A stretch of 11,790 nucleotides of DNA from Hyphomicrobiales bacterium (GCA_947374125.1 CANCAR010000075.1:1-11790); one strand, 5' to 3'; positions 1-6,595 are shown, counted from the stretch's first letter. A program made the numbers and translations. Notes: generated by a model not told the origin, from the sequence alone.

Positions 1-378
1 GTCATATTCGGCAACTGAACCGAGGCTTATAAAACGCTTCCCCCCATGATAAGAAAACGCATTCGCCAAATTTAGGCTGGCGTCATACCAGCGGGTATTA
101 TCCGGATGCGTCCAGAAGGTACCGTGATCGGTAACCCAAGCGGCATGGATCAAATGGCTCGGTTTTACGCGGGCAATCAGATCGTTCAAGCTCGGATGGT
201 GAAGTAAATCGGCGATATGCCAAAACACGCCGCCATTGTGTCCCTTCGGCCATTCAGCCGAGTGGCAGACGGCATGAATTTCCGGCCAATCCCCCGTCGC
301 CTGCAAGCATGCAAGGAGATGGCGACCAATAAAGCCCGATGCACCTGTTACCAGAATTCTAGCTGAGCTTTTGCTCAT
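1..378 (-). CDS. NAD-dependent epimerase/dehydratase (3' end outside window)
   Basis: This is the N-terminal 126 residues of an extended-SDR nucleotide-sugar epimerase/dehydratase/reductase; the rest lies beyond the left edge. The translation begins MSKSSARILVTGASGFIG, with the Rossmann dinucleotide motif GASGFIG at about residues 12-18. It then shows the 'HLIHAAW' type strand (about 76-82) and 'RFISLGSVAEY' (about 115-125), the usual position of the catalytic Ser/Thr region. The YxxxK motif would be outside the window. The ATG overlaps the TAA of the upstream epimerase gene by one base (TAATG, 376-380), implying translational coupling as the last visible gene of the sugar operon. By position it is the best candidate for the final 4-keto reduction (or another epimerisation) of the CDP-sugar. 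Family assignment is firm; the specific reaction is inference. Confidence 0.85.
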   Translation of the reverse strand, partial: MSKSSARILVTGASGFIGRHLLACLQATGDWPEIHAVCHSAEWPKGHNGGVFWHIADLLHHPSLNDLIARVKPSHLIHAAWVTDHGTFWTHPDNTRWYDASLNLANAFSYHGGKRFISLGSVAEYD

Positions 379-935
379 TAGGTCCCCACGAGATATTGGG
401 GCCAAAGATGACTAAAAGCCGGGAGGGTCTGATCTCTTTCGCCAACCAAAGCGGGCGGTACGGGCCAATCGATCCCAATAGCAGGGTCATCGTATCGAAA
501 GCCTTTTTGTAGCTCGGCGCGGTAGGGAGCAAAAATTTGATAGGTCAGCGTGGTGTTATCGCTGAGCGTCAAATAGCCATGGGCAAACCCTTCGGGAATG
601 TAGAAGGCTTTGTTATCGTCTTCCGTTAATCGGATGCCATGCCATTGGCCGCGTGTCGGGGAAGTCGGGCGTAGATCGACCGCTACGTCAAAGGCCGCTC
701 CTTTCGTGCAGCGAACGAGCTTCGCATCAGGTAAGGGGCTGGCCTGAAAATGCATTCCTCGTAGCGTATGGCGCTTTGGATTTGAGGCTTCGGCTAGGTG
801 ATCAATCGTGGTCTTAAGCCCAAAGCGCGTAAAAACATCGCGATCAAAGCTGCGCATAAAGCCGCCGCGAACATCGTTATTCTGCGGAAATATAACAATA
901 AAACATCCGGTTAGAGCTGTTTCCTCAATTTGCAT
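378..935 (-). CDS. RmlC-type NDP-4-keto-6-deoxyhexose 3,5-epimerase
   Basis: This 185-residue cupin belongs to the dTDP-4-dehydrorhamnose 3,5-epimerase family (usual length about 180-190). Visible family residues are TLRGMHFQ with catalytic His62, the 'FYIPEGFAHG' block (about 111-120), a catalytic-position Tyr132, and Asp168 in 'GERDQ', completing the His-Asp dyad. In the early 'RGGFMRSF' stretch (23-30) an Arg stands where classical RmlC proteins commonly have Glu (RGxFMES). This suggests a branch other than dTDP-rhamnose, in keeping with the CDP-sugar neighbours. The ATG at 935 is chosen because it gives MQIEETALTGCF, as in the family, and has GGAGG (942-946) six bases upstream. A TTG start five codons earlier (950) has no such support. 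The start overlaps the end of the methyltransferase gene by 11 bases. Expected role: epimerisation at C3 and/or C5 of a 4-keto-6-deoxy sugar nucleotide. Confidence 0.88.
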   Translation of the reverse strand: MQIEETALTGCFIVIFPQNNDVRGGFMRSFDRDVFTRFGLKTTIDHLAEASNPKRHTLRGMHFQASPLPDAKLVRCTKGAAFDVAVDLRPTSPTRGQWHGIRLTEDDNKAFYIPEGFAHGYLTLSDNTTLTYQIFAPYRAELQKGFRYDDPAIGIDWPVPPALVGERDQTLPAFSHLWPQYLVGT

Positions 936-2196
936 AGAAAGCCTCCTCAAGGAGATGAGGCGAAGGCATGGGAAGAATGAATCGACCGCCCCAGGTGCGG
1001 ATGAAGGCTAGATCATTTGTGATTTCCGATACGAGGTTCCAAGGCAAAATTAGAACGAAATCGGGTTTACGCGCAGCGATCGCCTCGGGTCCGTAGATGG
1101 GTATGTGCGATCCGGGCAAGAAGCGACCTTGCTTTGAGGGTGCGCGGTCAACCGTAAAATCGATGATATCGGTGCCGATGCCGCAATAGTTAAGCAGAGT
1201 GTTTCCTTTGGCGGGGGCGCCATAGGCGGCAATGGTTTTACCTTTTGCTTTGAGCGAGCCCAGCAGTGCGAGTAAAGCAGTCTTTGTAGAACGGGGTTTT
1301 TCTGCAAAGGCGAGATAGGGGGCGTCCGTATCCAAACTCGCTTTTTTTTCCTTGCCGCGGATGCCCTTTAGCGCGTCGGTTTCCGCCAAAGCGGCTTCTG
1401 ACGGGCAGACAAAAAGCCTTAGCGAACCTCCATGCGTTGGAAGCTCTTTTGCATCGAACACGCGTAACCCTGCTTTTCGAAAGATACGCTCTAGTGCGGT
1501 CAATGACAGGTACGAAAAATGTTCATGGTATATTGTGTCGAATTGCCCGAGCTTCATTAAATTCAGGAGATGGGGGAACTCGAAGGTGGCGATTCCGTTG
1601 GGCTTTAGGAGAATGCGAAAACCGGCAACGAAATCATTGATATCCGGAACATGGGCTAAGACGTTATTGGCGGCGATTAAATCAGCGGGACCGATTGTCT
1701 CTCTGAGGTTCAAGGCTTCATTTTCGCCGAAAAATGTCTCTATGGTTGGAATACCGCGTTGCTCCCGGGCAATCTTGGCAACAGAGGCAGCAGGCTCAAT
1801 GCCGGTAACGGGGATCCCAGCCACTTTGAAATATTGCAGCAAATAGCCGTCATTGCTCGCAATTTCGATCACACGGCTGTGTGAACCGAGTTTGAGAGCC
1901 TCGATCATATCCTCGACATAGTGTTGGGCATGCGCCAACCAACTGCTCGACATCGACGATTGATAGGCATAATCGGCACGAAACACACTATCAGCCCGGA
2001 CAAAGTCTTCCAATTGGACAAGGCGACAGTTGCGACAGACAAAGGCTCGCAGCGGGTAGCGGGGCTCTATGCAATGAAGATCCTCTGCCGCGATGAAATC
2101 ATTCGCGATCGGCGTCTCGCCTAAATCAGCAAACGGCAAATCAAGCTCCGCGCTACAATGGCGGCAATGAGGTGACGCAGACTTAGGCTTAAGCAT
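925..2196 (-). CDS. Zinc-binding sugar C-methyltransferase (TylC3/TcaB9-like)
   Basis: The 423-residue protein has the three-part layout of NDP-sugar C-methyltransferases. An N-terminal zinc site is formed by C11xxC14 and C54xxC57. A class I SAM-binding core carries 'EIASNDG' at 111-117. A C-terminal Rossmann-like domain contains 'AAYGAPAKGNT'. Active-site signatures of the family are present: YAYQSS (76-81) and YHEHFSY (223-229), equivalent as far as I recall to the catalytic Tyr/Glu/His residues of TcaB9. Members such as TylC3 add a methyl to C3 of a 4-keto sugar nucleotide, with inversion. The start at 2196 is preferred because GGTGAG lies about seven bases upstream and only two residues precede the KP-rich run before the zinc site; ATG at 2211 is an alternative. 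It begins just past the rfbF stop and overlaps the next gene. Family is firm; the CDP-sugar substrate is inferred from neighbours. Confidence 0.9.
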   Translation of the reverse strand: MLKPKSASPHCRHCSAELDLPFADLGETPIANDFIAAEDLHCIEPRYPLRAFVCRNCRLVQLEDFVRADSVFRADYAYQSSMSSSWLAHAQHYVEDMIEALKLGSHSRVIEIASNDGYLLQYFKVAGIPVTGIEPAASVAKIAREQRGIPTIETFFGENEALNLRETIGPADLIAANNVLAHVPDINDFVAGFRILLKPNGIATFEFPHLLNLMKLGQFDTIYHEHFSYLSLTALERIFRKAGLRVFDAKELPTHGGSLRLFVCPSEAALAETDALKGIRGKEKKASLDTDAPYLAFAEKPRSTKTALLALLGSLKAKGKTIAAYGAPAKGNTLLNYCGIGTDIIDFTVDRAPSKQGRFLPGSHIPIYGPEAIAARKPDFVLILPWNLVSEITNDLAFIRTWGGRFILPMPSPHLLEEAFYAN

Positions 2197-2204
2197 AATG
2201 CGGC

Positions 2205-2981
2205 TCACCATATCTTCCATGGTGCGCTGCCCGATTGCCAAAGGTCTTCGAGATAGGTTTTGTCCCGCAGCGTATCCATTGGGTGCCAAAAGCCATCATG
2301 CCGATAGGCGGAAAGCTCGCCAGACTTCGCTAATGTTTCGAGCGGTTTTCCTTCCCAAACCGTTGCATCGCCATCGATTAGGGTGATGACATCCGGAGAA
2401 AGCACAAAAAAACCGCCATTGATTAAGCCGCCATCCCCGCGTGGCTTTTCGGTAAAGCCATTGACGCGGCTATGGCCATCGAGATCGAGCGCTCCAAACC
2501 GACCAGGTGGGCGTACGGACGTAACCGTTGCTTGGCACCCTTCACGCGAGTGGTGCTCGACGAGCGCTTTTAGATCAATATCCGCCAAGCCATCGCCATA
2601 GGTCAGAAAAAACGGTTGGTCGGAAACAAGCGGCGCCACACGTTTTAGTCGGCCACCGGTCATCGTGGCCTCGCCGGTATCGACGAGGGTCACCTTCCAA
2701 TCCTCCGCGCGGCGGTTGTGATAGGTAACGCTATCGTCAGCAAAATTGAGCGTTACGTCTGAGCGATGCAGCAAATAATTCGCGAAGAATTCCTTGATCA
2801 GATAGCCTTTATAGCCAAGGCAAATCACGAACTCTTTGACACCCTGCTGATGGTAGATTTTCATAATATGCCAAAGGATCGGCGCGCCACCGATCTCGAT
2901 CAGCGGTTTTGGGCGCACGCCCGTCTCCTCTGAAAGCCTCGTTCCGAAGCCGCCAGCGAGTATCACTGCCTTGGTGATCAT
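2205..2981 (-). CDS. rfbF: Glucose-1-phosphate cytidylyltransferase
   Basis: This 258-residue nucleotidyltransferase catalyses CTP + glucose-1-phosphate to CDP-glucose + PPi in the cytoplasm. It matches the Salmonella RfbF pattern almost along its whole length (usual length about 257). The nucleotide-binding GGFGTRLSEET lies at 10-20, RPKPLIEIGG at 23-32, VDTG at about 100-103, TYGDGLAD at 127-134, then 'FTEKPRGDGGLINGGFFVL', and near the C-terminus 'GFWHPMDTLRDK'. The start at 2981 (MITKAVILAGG) is chosen because it aligns with the family N-terminus; an in-frame ATG at 3002 would add seven residues, and neither has a strong Shine-Dalgarno sequence. The adjacent CDP-glucose 4,6-dehydratase confirms CDP rather than dTDP chemistry. 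It is separated from rfbG by an AT-rich gap, so it may have its own promoter, while everything downstream is tightly packed. Confidence 0.95.
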   Translation of the reverse strand: MITKAVILAGGFGTRLSEETGVRPKPLIEIGGAPILWHIMKIYHQQGVKEFVICLGYKGYLIKEFFANYLLHRSDVTLNFADDSVTYHNRRAEDWKVTLVDTGEATMTGGRLKRVAPLVSDQPFFLTYGDGLADIDLKALVEHHSREGCQATVTSVRPPGRFGALDLDGHSRVNGFTEKPRGDGGLINGGFFVLSPDVITLIDGDATVWEGKPLETLAKSGELSAYRHDGFWHPMDTLRDKTYLEDLWQSGSAPWKIW

Positions 2982-3002
2982 TGTTTGTTTCAATCCTACC
3001 AT

Positions 3003-3128
3003 CCAGCATGAGTTATTTGACGTAACGGAATAATATTTTCTTTACATGCGGATGAAATGAAAAATTTTCAAGGAAATTGATTGCCAAATTCTAAACGCTA
3101 TTCTGATCAATTGAATAAAATTAGATCA
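3003..3128 (-). promoter_or_regulatory. AT-rich gap with possible promoter for rfbF and downstream genes
   Basis: This is the only sizeable gap in the last part of the sugar operon and is visibly more AT-rich than the genes around it. Read on the minus strand it contains TTGAAA (3071-3066) and ATGTAA (3047-3042) separated by 18 bases, a loose -35/-10 pair upstream of rfbF. Two in-frame stops (TGA TGA, 3131-3126) close rfbG at its edge. No terminator-like hairpin followed by a U-run was seen. The promoter reading is weak: AT-rich DNA readily yields such matches. Confidence 0.25.
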
Positions 3129-4205
3129 TCATAGCTTCGCAAGGTAATTATTTATTTGATCATGGGTTAATACGCCAAGGCGTTCTGGATTGTTTTGGGC
3201 AGCTTGATACCACCTCGCGCTATATTCCAATGCATCATGCAGCGATAATGCGGGCTTCCACTTCAATATTTGGCGCACTTTATCCGAATCAATCGCGAGG
3301 CGGGCGGCCTCATAAACGCCCGGCGTCTCGGCGATAATCTCAACAGGTGACCAATGCGTTGCCAGCTTTTCGAGAATGGTGTGAACCGGCACGCATTCTT
3401 CTAGCGTTGGCCCGAAATTCCATGCTTCACCGAATGGCAAGTCAGAGGCGGCTGTTGCACCTGACAAAATGCGGTCCAACAGCACCAGATAGCCATGCAC
3501 GAGACATAAAACATGTTGCCAAGGGCGGGTCGCGTTTGGGTTGCGGATGGTCAATGGCATGCGGGTTTGAACCGCGCGGGCGTAATCTGGAATAAGCCGA
3601 TTCTCCGACCAATCGCCCCCACCGATGATGTTGCCGCCCCGTGCAACATCAATAACCATTGGACGCTTCCAGGAGGGAAGAGATGATCTATAGCCTAAAA
3701 TGGCCATTTCGGCCGCAGCCTTCGATGCTGAGTAGGGATCAGAGCCCCCCAATGGGGCAGATTCAGGAAAATTCTGCCCATGCCCGTCATTGGCATAGAC
3801 CTTATCGGTCGTGATGGCGACAATACCTTCGACGCTCAGGGTTTTTCGTGCCGCTTCGAGCACATGGACAGTGCCTAGGGCATTGGTGCGAAAGGTTTCG
3901 ATCGGGTCAACATAGGATTTTAGCACCAAAGGTTGAGCCGCCAGATGCAGAATGGCCCGCGGACGGACGCGTTGGACGGTCTCGTAGACCTGTGTTTCGT
4001 CGCCTATATCGCCTAGCGTTTCGCTTTTCAAAAGCGGTTTGACGCTCGTGAGTGAAAACATCGACGGTGTTGTGTGAGGCGGTAGCGCCAAGCCGTGCAC
4101 ATGGGCACCAAGCTGGGATAAAACATGGCAAACCCAACTGCCGGTGAAGCCGGTATGTCCGGTCACCAAGATATCAGCGTTTTTTACAGCAGCAAATTGC
4201 GTCAC
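3129..4205 (-). CDS. rfbG: CDP-glucose 4,6-dehydratase
   Basis: This extended SDR enzyme (358 residues from the GTG start; Salmonella RfbG is about 359) converts CDP-glucose to CDP-4-keto-6-deoxyglucose, using bound NAD. Visible motifs are the Rossmann VTGHTGFTGSW (14-24), 'HLAAQPLV' (87-94), TTDKVYAND (132-140, the Asp-Lys pair typical of CDP-glucose dehydratases), the catalytic YSASK (158-162), ARGGNIIGGGDW followed by ENRLIPD, and RPWQHVL. The usual upstream choice, ATG at 4229, has no Shine-Dalgarno sequence and lies in the loop of a strong inverted repeat. The GTG at 4205 has GAGG (4214-4211) five bases upstream and gives the family's normal N-terminal length, so I prefer it. The gene follows the SDR gene by about 74 bases and precedes rfbF by 147 bases. 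Confidence 0.93.
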   Translation of the reverse strand: MTQFAAVKNADILVTGHTGFTGSWVCHVLSQLGAHVHGLALPPHTTPSMFSLTSVKPLLKSETLGDIGDETQVYETVQRVRPRAILHLAAQPLVLKSYVDPIETFRTNALGTVHVLEAARKTLSVEGIVAITTDKVYANDGHGQNFPESAPLGGSDPYSASKAAAEMAILGYRSSLPSWKRPMVIDVARGGNIIGGGDWSENRLIPDYARAVQTRMPLTIRNPNATRPWQHVLCLVHGYLVLLDRILSGATAASDLPFGEAWNFGPTLEECVPVHTILEKLATHWSPVEIIAETPGVYEAARLAIDSDKVRQILKWKPALSLHDALEYSARWYQAAQNNPERLGVLTHDQINNYLAKL

Positions 4206-4210
4206 GTTGG

Positions 4211-4214
4211 CCTC
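4211..4214 (-). promoter_or_regulatory. Shine-Dalgarno GAGG that decides the rfbG start
   Basis: GAGG reads 5'-3' on the minus strand from 4214 to 4211, with five bases before GTG at 4205. It lies immediately 3' of the inverted repeat at 4215-4244. The more upstream ATG codons (4229, 4226) have no comparable ribosome-binding sequence. Experimental N-terminal data would settle the start. Confidence 0.55.
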
Positions 4215-4244
4215 ATTCGCGCCCATCATCGTATGGGCGCGAAT
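4215..4244. repeat. Perfect 12-bp inverted repeat, 6-base loop, before rfbG
   Basis: The left arm ATTCGCGCCCAT (4215-4226) is exactly complementary to the right arm ATGGGCGCGAAT (4233-4244), around the loop CATCGT. In the rfbG transcript this would fold into a GC-rich hairpin ending directly next to the GAGG ribosome-binding site. No U-run follows on either strand, so it is not a normal intrinsic terminator. It could be an operator for a dimeric regulator, an RNA hairpin modulating rfbG translation, or an mRNA processing/stability element between the SDR gene and rfbG. The structure is seen; its role is unknown. Confidence 0.8.
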
Positions 4245-4279
4245 TGACCTAACGGCAATTAAAAAAGATCAGGTTAATA

Positions 4280-5026
4280 TCAATAGGTAGCCCGTCCGCC
4301 GGAAAGGTCGAAAACCGCACCGGTTGTGAACGAATTATCGGCCGAGCAGAGCCAAGCGATCATGGCGGCTGCTTCGTCCACCTGCAAAAAACGACCGCGT
4401 GGAATGCGCGAGAGCATATAATCAATATGTTCTTGCTTCATCTGATCGAAAATTTTGGTTTTTGCTGCGGCTGGCGTGACACAATTGACCGCGATGTCCT
4501 GACCGGCCAATTCTTTGCCCAGCGATTTTGTGAGCGCGATGACGCCCGCTTTCGAGGCCGAATAGGCGGAGGCGTTTGGATTGCCCTCCTTGCCCGCGAT
4601 GGAGGCGATATTGACGATCCGCCCATAGCCTTGAGCCTTCATGGCCGGCACGACATATTTGCAGCAATAGAAGACGCCGTTGAGGTTGATATTGATGATA
4701 TCGTGCCAGGCATCGACGGGATAATCGGCCACCGGCATATTCGGGCCAGCGATGCCTGCATTGTTGACCATTATATCGATACGGCCAAAAGCTTTGAGGG
4801 TGGCTGCTGCAGCTGCTTCTACAGAGGCGGCGTCGGACTGTTCCACTTTGACCACGATGGAACCGGCGAGGCTTTTCGACGCTTCTTGCGCCAGCGCCTC
4901 GTCTCTGTCCCAAAGGGCTACGCGCGCGCCCGACTGGGTCAACCGAGATGCGACAGCAAAGCCAATTCCCTGCGCGCCGCCTGTTACGATTGCAAACTGT
5001 CCTTTAGCGTCGATCTGATTTGCCAT
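4280..5026 (-). CDS. SDR-family NAD(P)-dependent oxidoreductase
   Basis: This is a classical short-chain dehydrogenase/reductase of 248 residues (family norm about 250). It has TGGAQGIG (15-22) for cofactor binding, Asp40 at the end of the second strand (favouring NAD over NADP), NNAG (88-91), catalytic Ser142, and YSASK (155-159) with Tyr155 and Lys159. The usual 'PG' after the active-site helix is replaced by 'TPAAAKT' (184-190). The C-terminus GAVFDLSGGRATY is a recognisable SDR ending. The start has GGGAG (5038-5034) seven bases upstream. The substrate cannot be told from sequence; sugar, sugar-acid or acyl alcohol dehydrogenases all share this fold. It is the first gene of the leftward block, and its place before rfbG suggests co-transcription, but a role in CDP-sugar synthesis is not shown because classical SDRs of this type rarely act on sugar nucleotides. 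Confidence 0.9.
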   Translation of the reverse strand: MANQIDAKGQFAIVTGGAQGIGFAVASRLTQSGARVALWDRDEALAQEASKSLAGSIVVKVEQSDAASVEAAAAATLKAFGRIDIMVNNAGIAGPNMPVADYPVDAWHDIININLNGVFYCCKYVVPAMKAQGYGRIVNIASIAGKEGNPNASAYSASKAGVIALTKSLGKELAGQDIAVNCVTPAAAKTKIFDQMKQEHIDYMLSRIPRGRFLQVDEAAAMIAWLCSADNSFTTGAVFDLSGGRATY

Positions 5027-5357
5027 TTCTCGTCTCCCAATGGTTTTTGACTAGTTGTTCTGCCGTGTATTGCGTGAATTGAGACCCACGACAAGAGGGC
5101 CTATTGCTGGCCAGCCCATCGTTCAGGGATGAGAATGCGGTGTGGAAATACGTCGAATTCATCAGGTAAAGGGCCAATATGTCACCTTGCGCTGCAACAA
5201 AGGGTGGGCTAATCGTCTCCCAACGCTAATTATTGGTGACATGAGTCTGGTGGTTAAGGGTTACTTTCACCGCTTTAGGACATAGGATCCAGTAACAGAG
5301 CCAAAGCGGTATCGTTTCATAACGACGTCGCTACGGGCCGGAACGGAGTGGAACAGC
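5027..5357. promoter_or_regulatory. Divergent intergenic region upstream of nuoA and the SDR gene
   Basis: This 331-bp spacer holds no convincing ORF and must contain promoters for both directions. Toward nuoA, a loose pair TTACTT (5261-5266) and TAGGAT (5283-5288), 16 bases apart, is the best sigma-70-like candidate, but weak. Two 8-bp perfect inverted repeats occur: ATGTCACC (5179-5186) with GGTGACAT (5235-5242), and ACCGCTTT (5269-5276) with AAAGCGGT (5303-5310). The latter flanks the candidate -10. The nuoA ribosome-binding site GGAG lies at 5345-5348. The regulatory role is expected from position; the individual sites are guesses. Confidence 0.45.
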
Positions 5358-5735
5358 ATGGGACAGACGATCGATCATTTGCTCGTCGACTATTTGCCGC
5401 TTGTCGTCTTCATTGGGCTTAGCCTCGTGATCGGCATTGCTCTGCTTGTGATTCCCTTTTTAGTTGCATTCTCCAAGCCGGATGCGGAAAAGCTTTCTGC
5501 TTATGAGTGCGGCTTTAACGCTTTTGATGATGCCCGCATGAAATTCGATGTGCGGTTTTATCTGGTCTCGATTCTGTTCATCATTTTTGACCTTGAAGTG
5601 GCTTTCCTGTTCCCTTGGGCGGTGGCGTTCAAAAGCGTCGGATTGTTCGGTTTCTGGTCGATGATGCTGTTTTTGAGCGTGTTGACCATCGGTTTTGTTT
5701 ATGAATGGAAGAAGGGCGCGCTCGAATGGGATTGA
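5358..5735 (+). CDS. nuoA: NADH-quinone oxidoreductase subunit A
   Basis: NuoA (125 residues, normal length) is a small membrane subunit of complex I at the junction with the quinone-binding arm. Three hydrophobic spans are visible: about 12-36, 66-88 and 94-116. The long loop between the first two carries the conserved YECGF (49-53), and span two begins at VRFYLV (65-70) and contains the acidic pair D78/E80 in 'FDLEVAFLFPW', the equivalent of the conserved E. coli acidic residues. The ATG has GGAG nine bases upstream. It is the first gene of the nuo operon and its end overlaps nuoB by 10 bases. No anomalies were seen. Confidence 0.97.
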   Translation: MGQTIDHLLVDYLPLVVFIGLSLVIGIALLVIPFLVAFSKPDAEKLSAYECGFNAFDDARMKFDVRFYLVSILFIIFDLEVAFLFPWAVAFKSVGLFGFWSMMLFLSVLTIGFVYEWKKGALEWD

Positions 5736-6307
5736 CCCCTCACACCGGCACCATGGTTGCTGAAGCACCACGCGGCATTATTGATCCGTCAACCGGCAAG
5801 CCGATTGGTGCCAATGATCCATTTTTCACGGAAGTGAGCGCCGAGCTCGGCGATAAGGGCTTTTTGGTTACCTCAACCGATGATCTTATTCACTGGGCGC
5901 GCACCGGCTCGTTGATGTGGATGACGTTCGGGTTGGCCTGCTGCGCTGTTGAGATGATGCAGCTCTCGATGCCGCGTTATGATGTCGAGCGGTTCGGCTT
6001 CGCGCCGCGCGCCTCGCCGCGCCAGTCGGATGTGATGATCGTTGCCGGCACGCTGACCAATAAAATGGCCCCCGCGCTCCGCAAGGTCTATGACCAGATG
6101 CCGGAACCGCGTTACGTGATCTCGATGGGGTCGTGCGCCAATGGCGGTGGCTATTATCATTACTCCTATTCGGTTGTGCGCGGCTGTGACCGGGTTGTTC
6201 CGGTTGATATCTATGTACCGGGCTGCCCGCCAACTGCCGAGGCTTTGCTTTATGGCGTGCTTCTTCTCCAGAAGAAGATCCGCCGCGTCGGTACGATTGA
6301 ACGGTAG
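5726..6307 (+). CDS. nuoB: NADH-quinone oxidoreductase subunit B (cluster N2)
   Basis: NuoB (193 residues) is the peripheral-arm subunit that binds the terminal 4Fe-4S cluster N2 and passes electrons to quinone. The ligands are all visible: tandem Cys72-Cys73 in 'LACCAVEMM', Cys137 in GSCANGG and Cys167 in VPGCPPT. The block RFGFAPRASPRQSDVMIVAG (89-108) is also family-typical. The ATG at 5726 is chosen: it gives MGLTPHTG followed by an alphaproteobacterial-type N-terminal extension ending 'NDPFF', and it overlaps nuoA by 10 bases. A start at 5705 would lie further inside nuoA and ATG 5753 would also be possible. It is followed after 36 bases by a small non-Nuo coiled-coil gene. Confidence 0.97.
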   Translation: MGLTPHTGTMVAEAPRGIIDPSTGKPIGANDPFFTEVSAELGDKGFLVTSTDDLIHWARTGSLMWMTFGLACCAVEMMQLSMPRYDVERFGFAPRASPRQSDVMIVAGTLTNKMAPALRKVYDQMPEPRYVISMGSCANGGGYYHYSYSVVRGCDRVVPVDIYVPGCPPTAEALLYGVLLLQKKIRRVGTIER

Positions 6308-6330
6308 GCCTTATGGATTGGGTTGATCAC

Positions 6331-6336
6331 AAGGAG
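6331..6336 (+). promoter_or_regulatory. Strong Shine-Dalgarno for the small gene between nuoB and nuoC
   Basis: AAGGAG sits seven bases before ATG 6344. It is one of the strongest ribosome-binding sites in the window. It sets the start of the 83-aa coiled-coil gene at 6344 rather than the in-frame TTG at 6323, and it supports that gene being truly translated. Confidence 0.75.
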
Positions 6337-6343
6337 CAAGATA

Positions 6344-6595
6344 ATGTCTGATCCGGTTGATTTCATCATACCAATGCTGCGTGAAATGCGGGCTGAAAAT
6401 GCCGCGCTACATGACAAAACGCGTGCGGATATTGCGCGGATGGATAAGCGAATTGAAAAAATTGAGGGCTCGCTCGTCTCTTTTCGGCAAGCGCTTACCG
6501 GCGATTCGTTGATGGGCAAGCTCGTCACGGGTGAATTTGAAGAACGCATCGAGATTTTGGAAGCGAAGGTTCGCCAGTTGGAAACCGCGAAATGA
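6344..6595 (+). CDS. Small coiled-coil protein between nuoB and nuoC
   Basis: This 83-residue protein is not a recognised complex I subunit. It has no signal peptide or membrane span. The N-terminus MSDPVDFIIPMLREMRAEN leads into a charged heptad-like helix (about 18-50, 'RMDKRIEKIEGSLVSF'). A short break with 'LTGDSLMGKLVTG' (51-63) follows, then a second heptad helix (64-82, 'ERIEILEAKVRQLE'), suggesting a helical hairpin or coiled-coil oligomer. Translation is well supported by AAGGAG upstream and by its stop, which overlaps the nuoC start as ATGA (6592-6595), so nuoC translation is probably coupled to it. It weakly resembles the 69-aa coiled-coil protein between nuoF and nuoG. A role in complex I assembly or stability is only suggested by position. 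Confidence 0.8.
   Translation: MSDPVDFIIPMLREMRAENAALHDKTRADIARMDKRIEKIEGSLVSFRQALTGDSLMGKLVTGEFEERIEILEAKVRQLETAK

Noticed and set aside
1352..1846. 164-aa plus-strand frame opposite the methyltransferase gene
   Set aside because: It is antisense to conserved SAM-binding and active-site motifs, with no independent support.
4215..4244. Inverted repeat read as an intrinsic terminator of the SDR gene
   Set aside because: The stem is strong, but no T-run follows it on either strand, and it runs straight into a ribosome-binding site.
4427..5050. 207-aa plus-strand frame opposite the SDR gene
   Set aside because: It mirrors the SDR coding strand and shows no domain; the SDR has a complete active site and a good ribosome-binding site.
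5027..5357. Possible small gene in the divergent spacer
   Set aside because: No frame with a start, a ribosome-binding site and sensible length was found; promoters are the simpler explanation.
5705..5725. Upstream start for nuoB inside nuoA
   Set aside because: The ATG at 5726 matches the family N-terminus and gives a normal short overlap; the upstream extension is only nuoA sequence in another frame.
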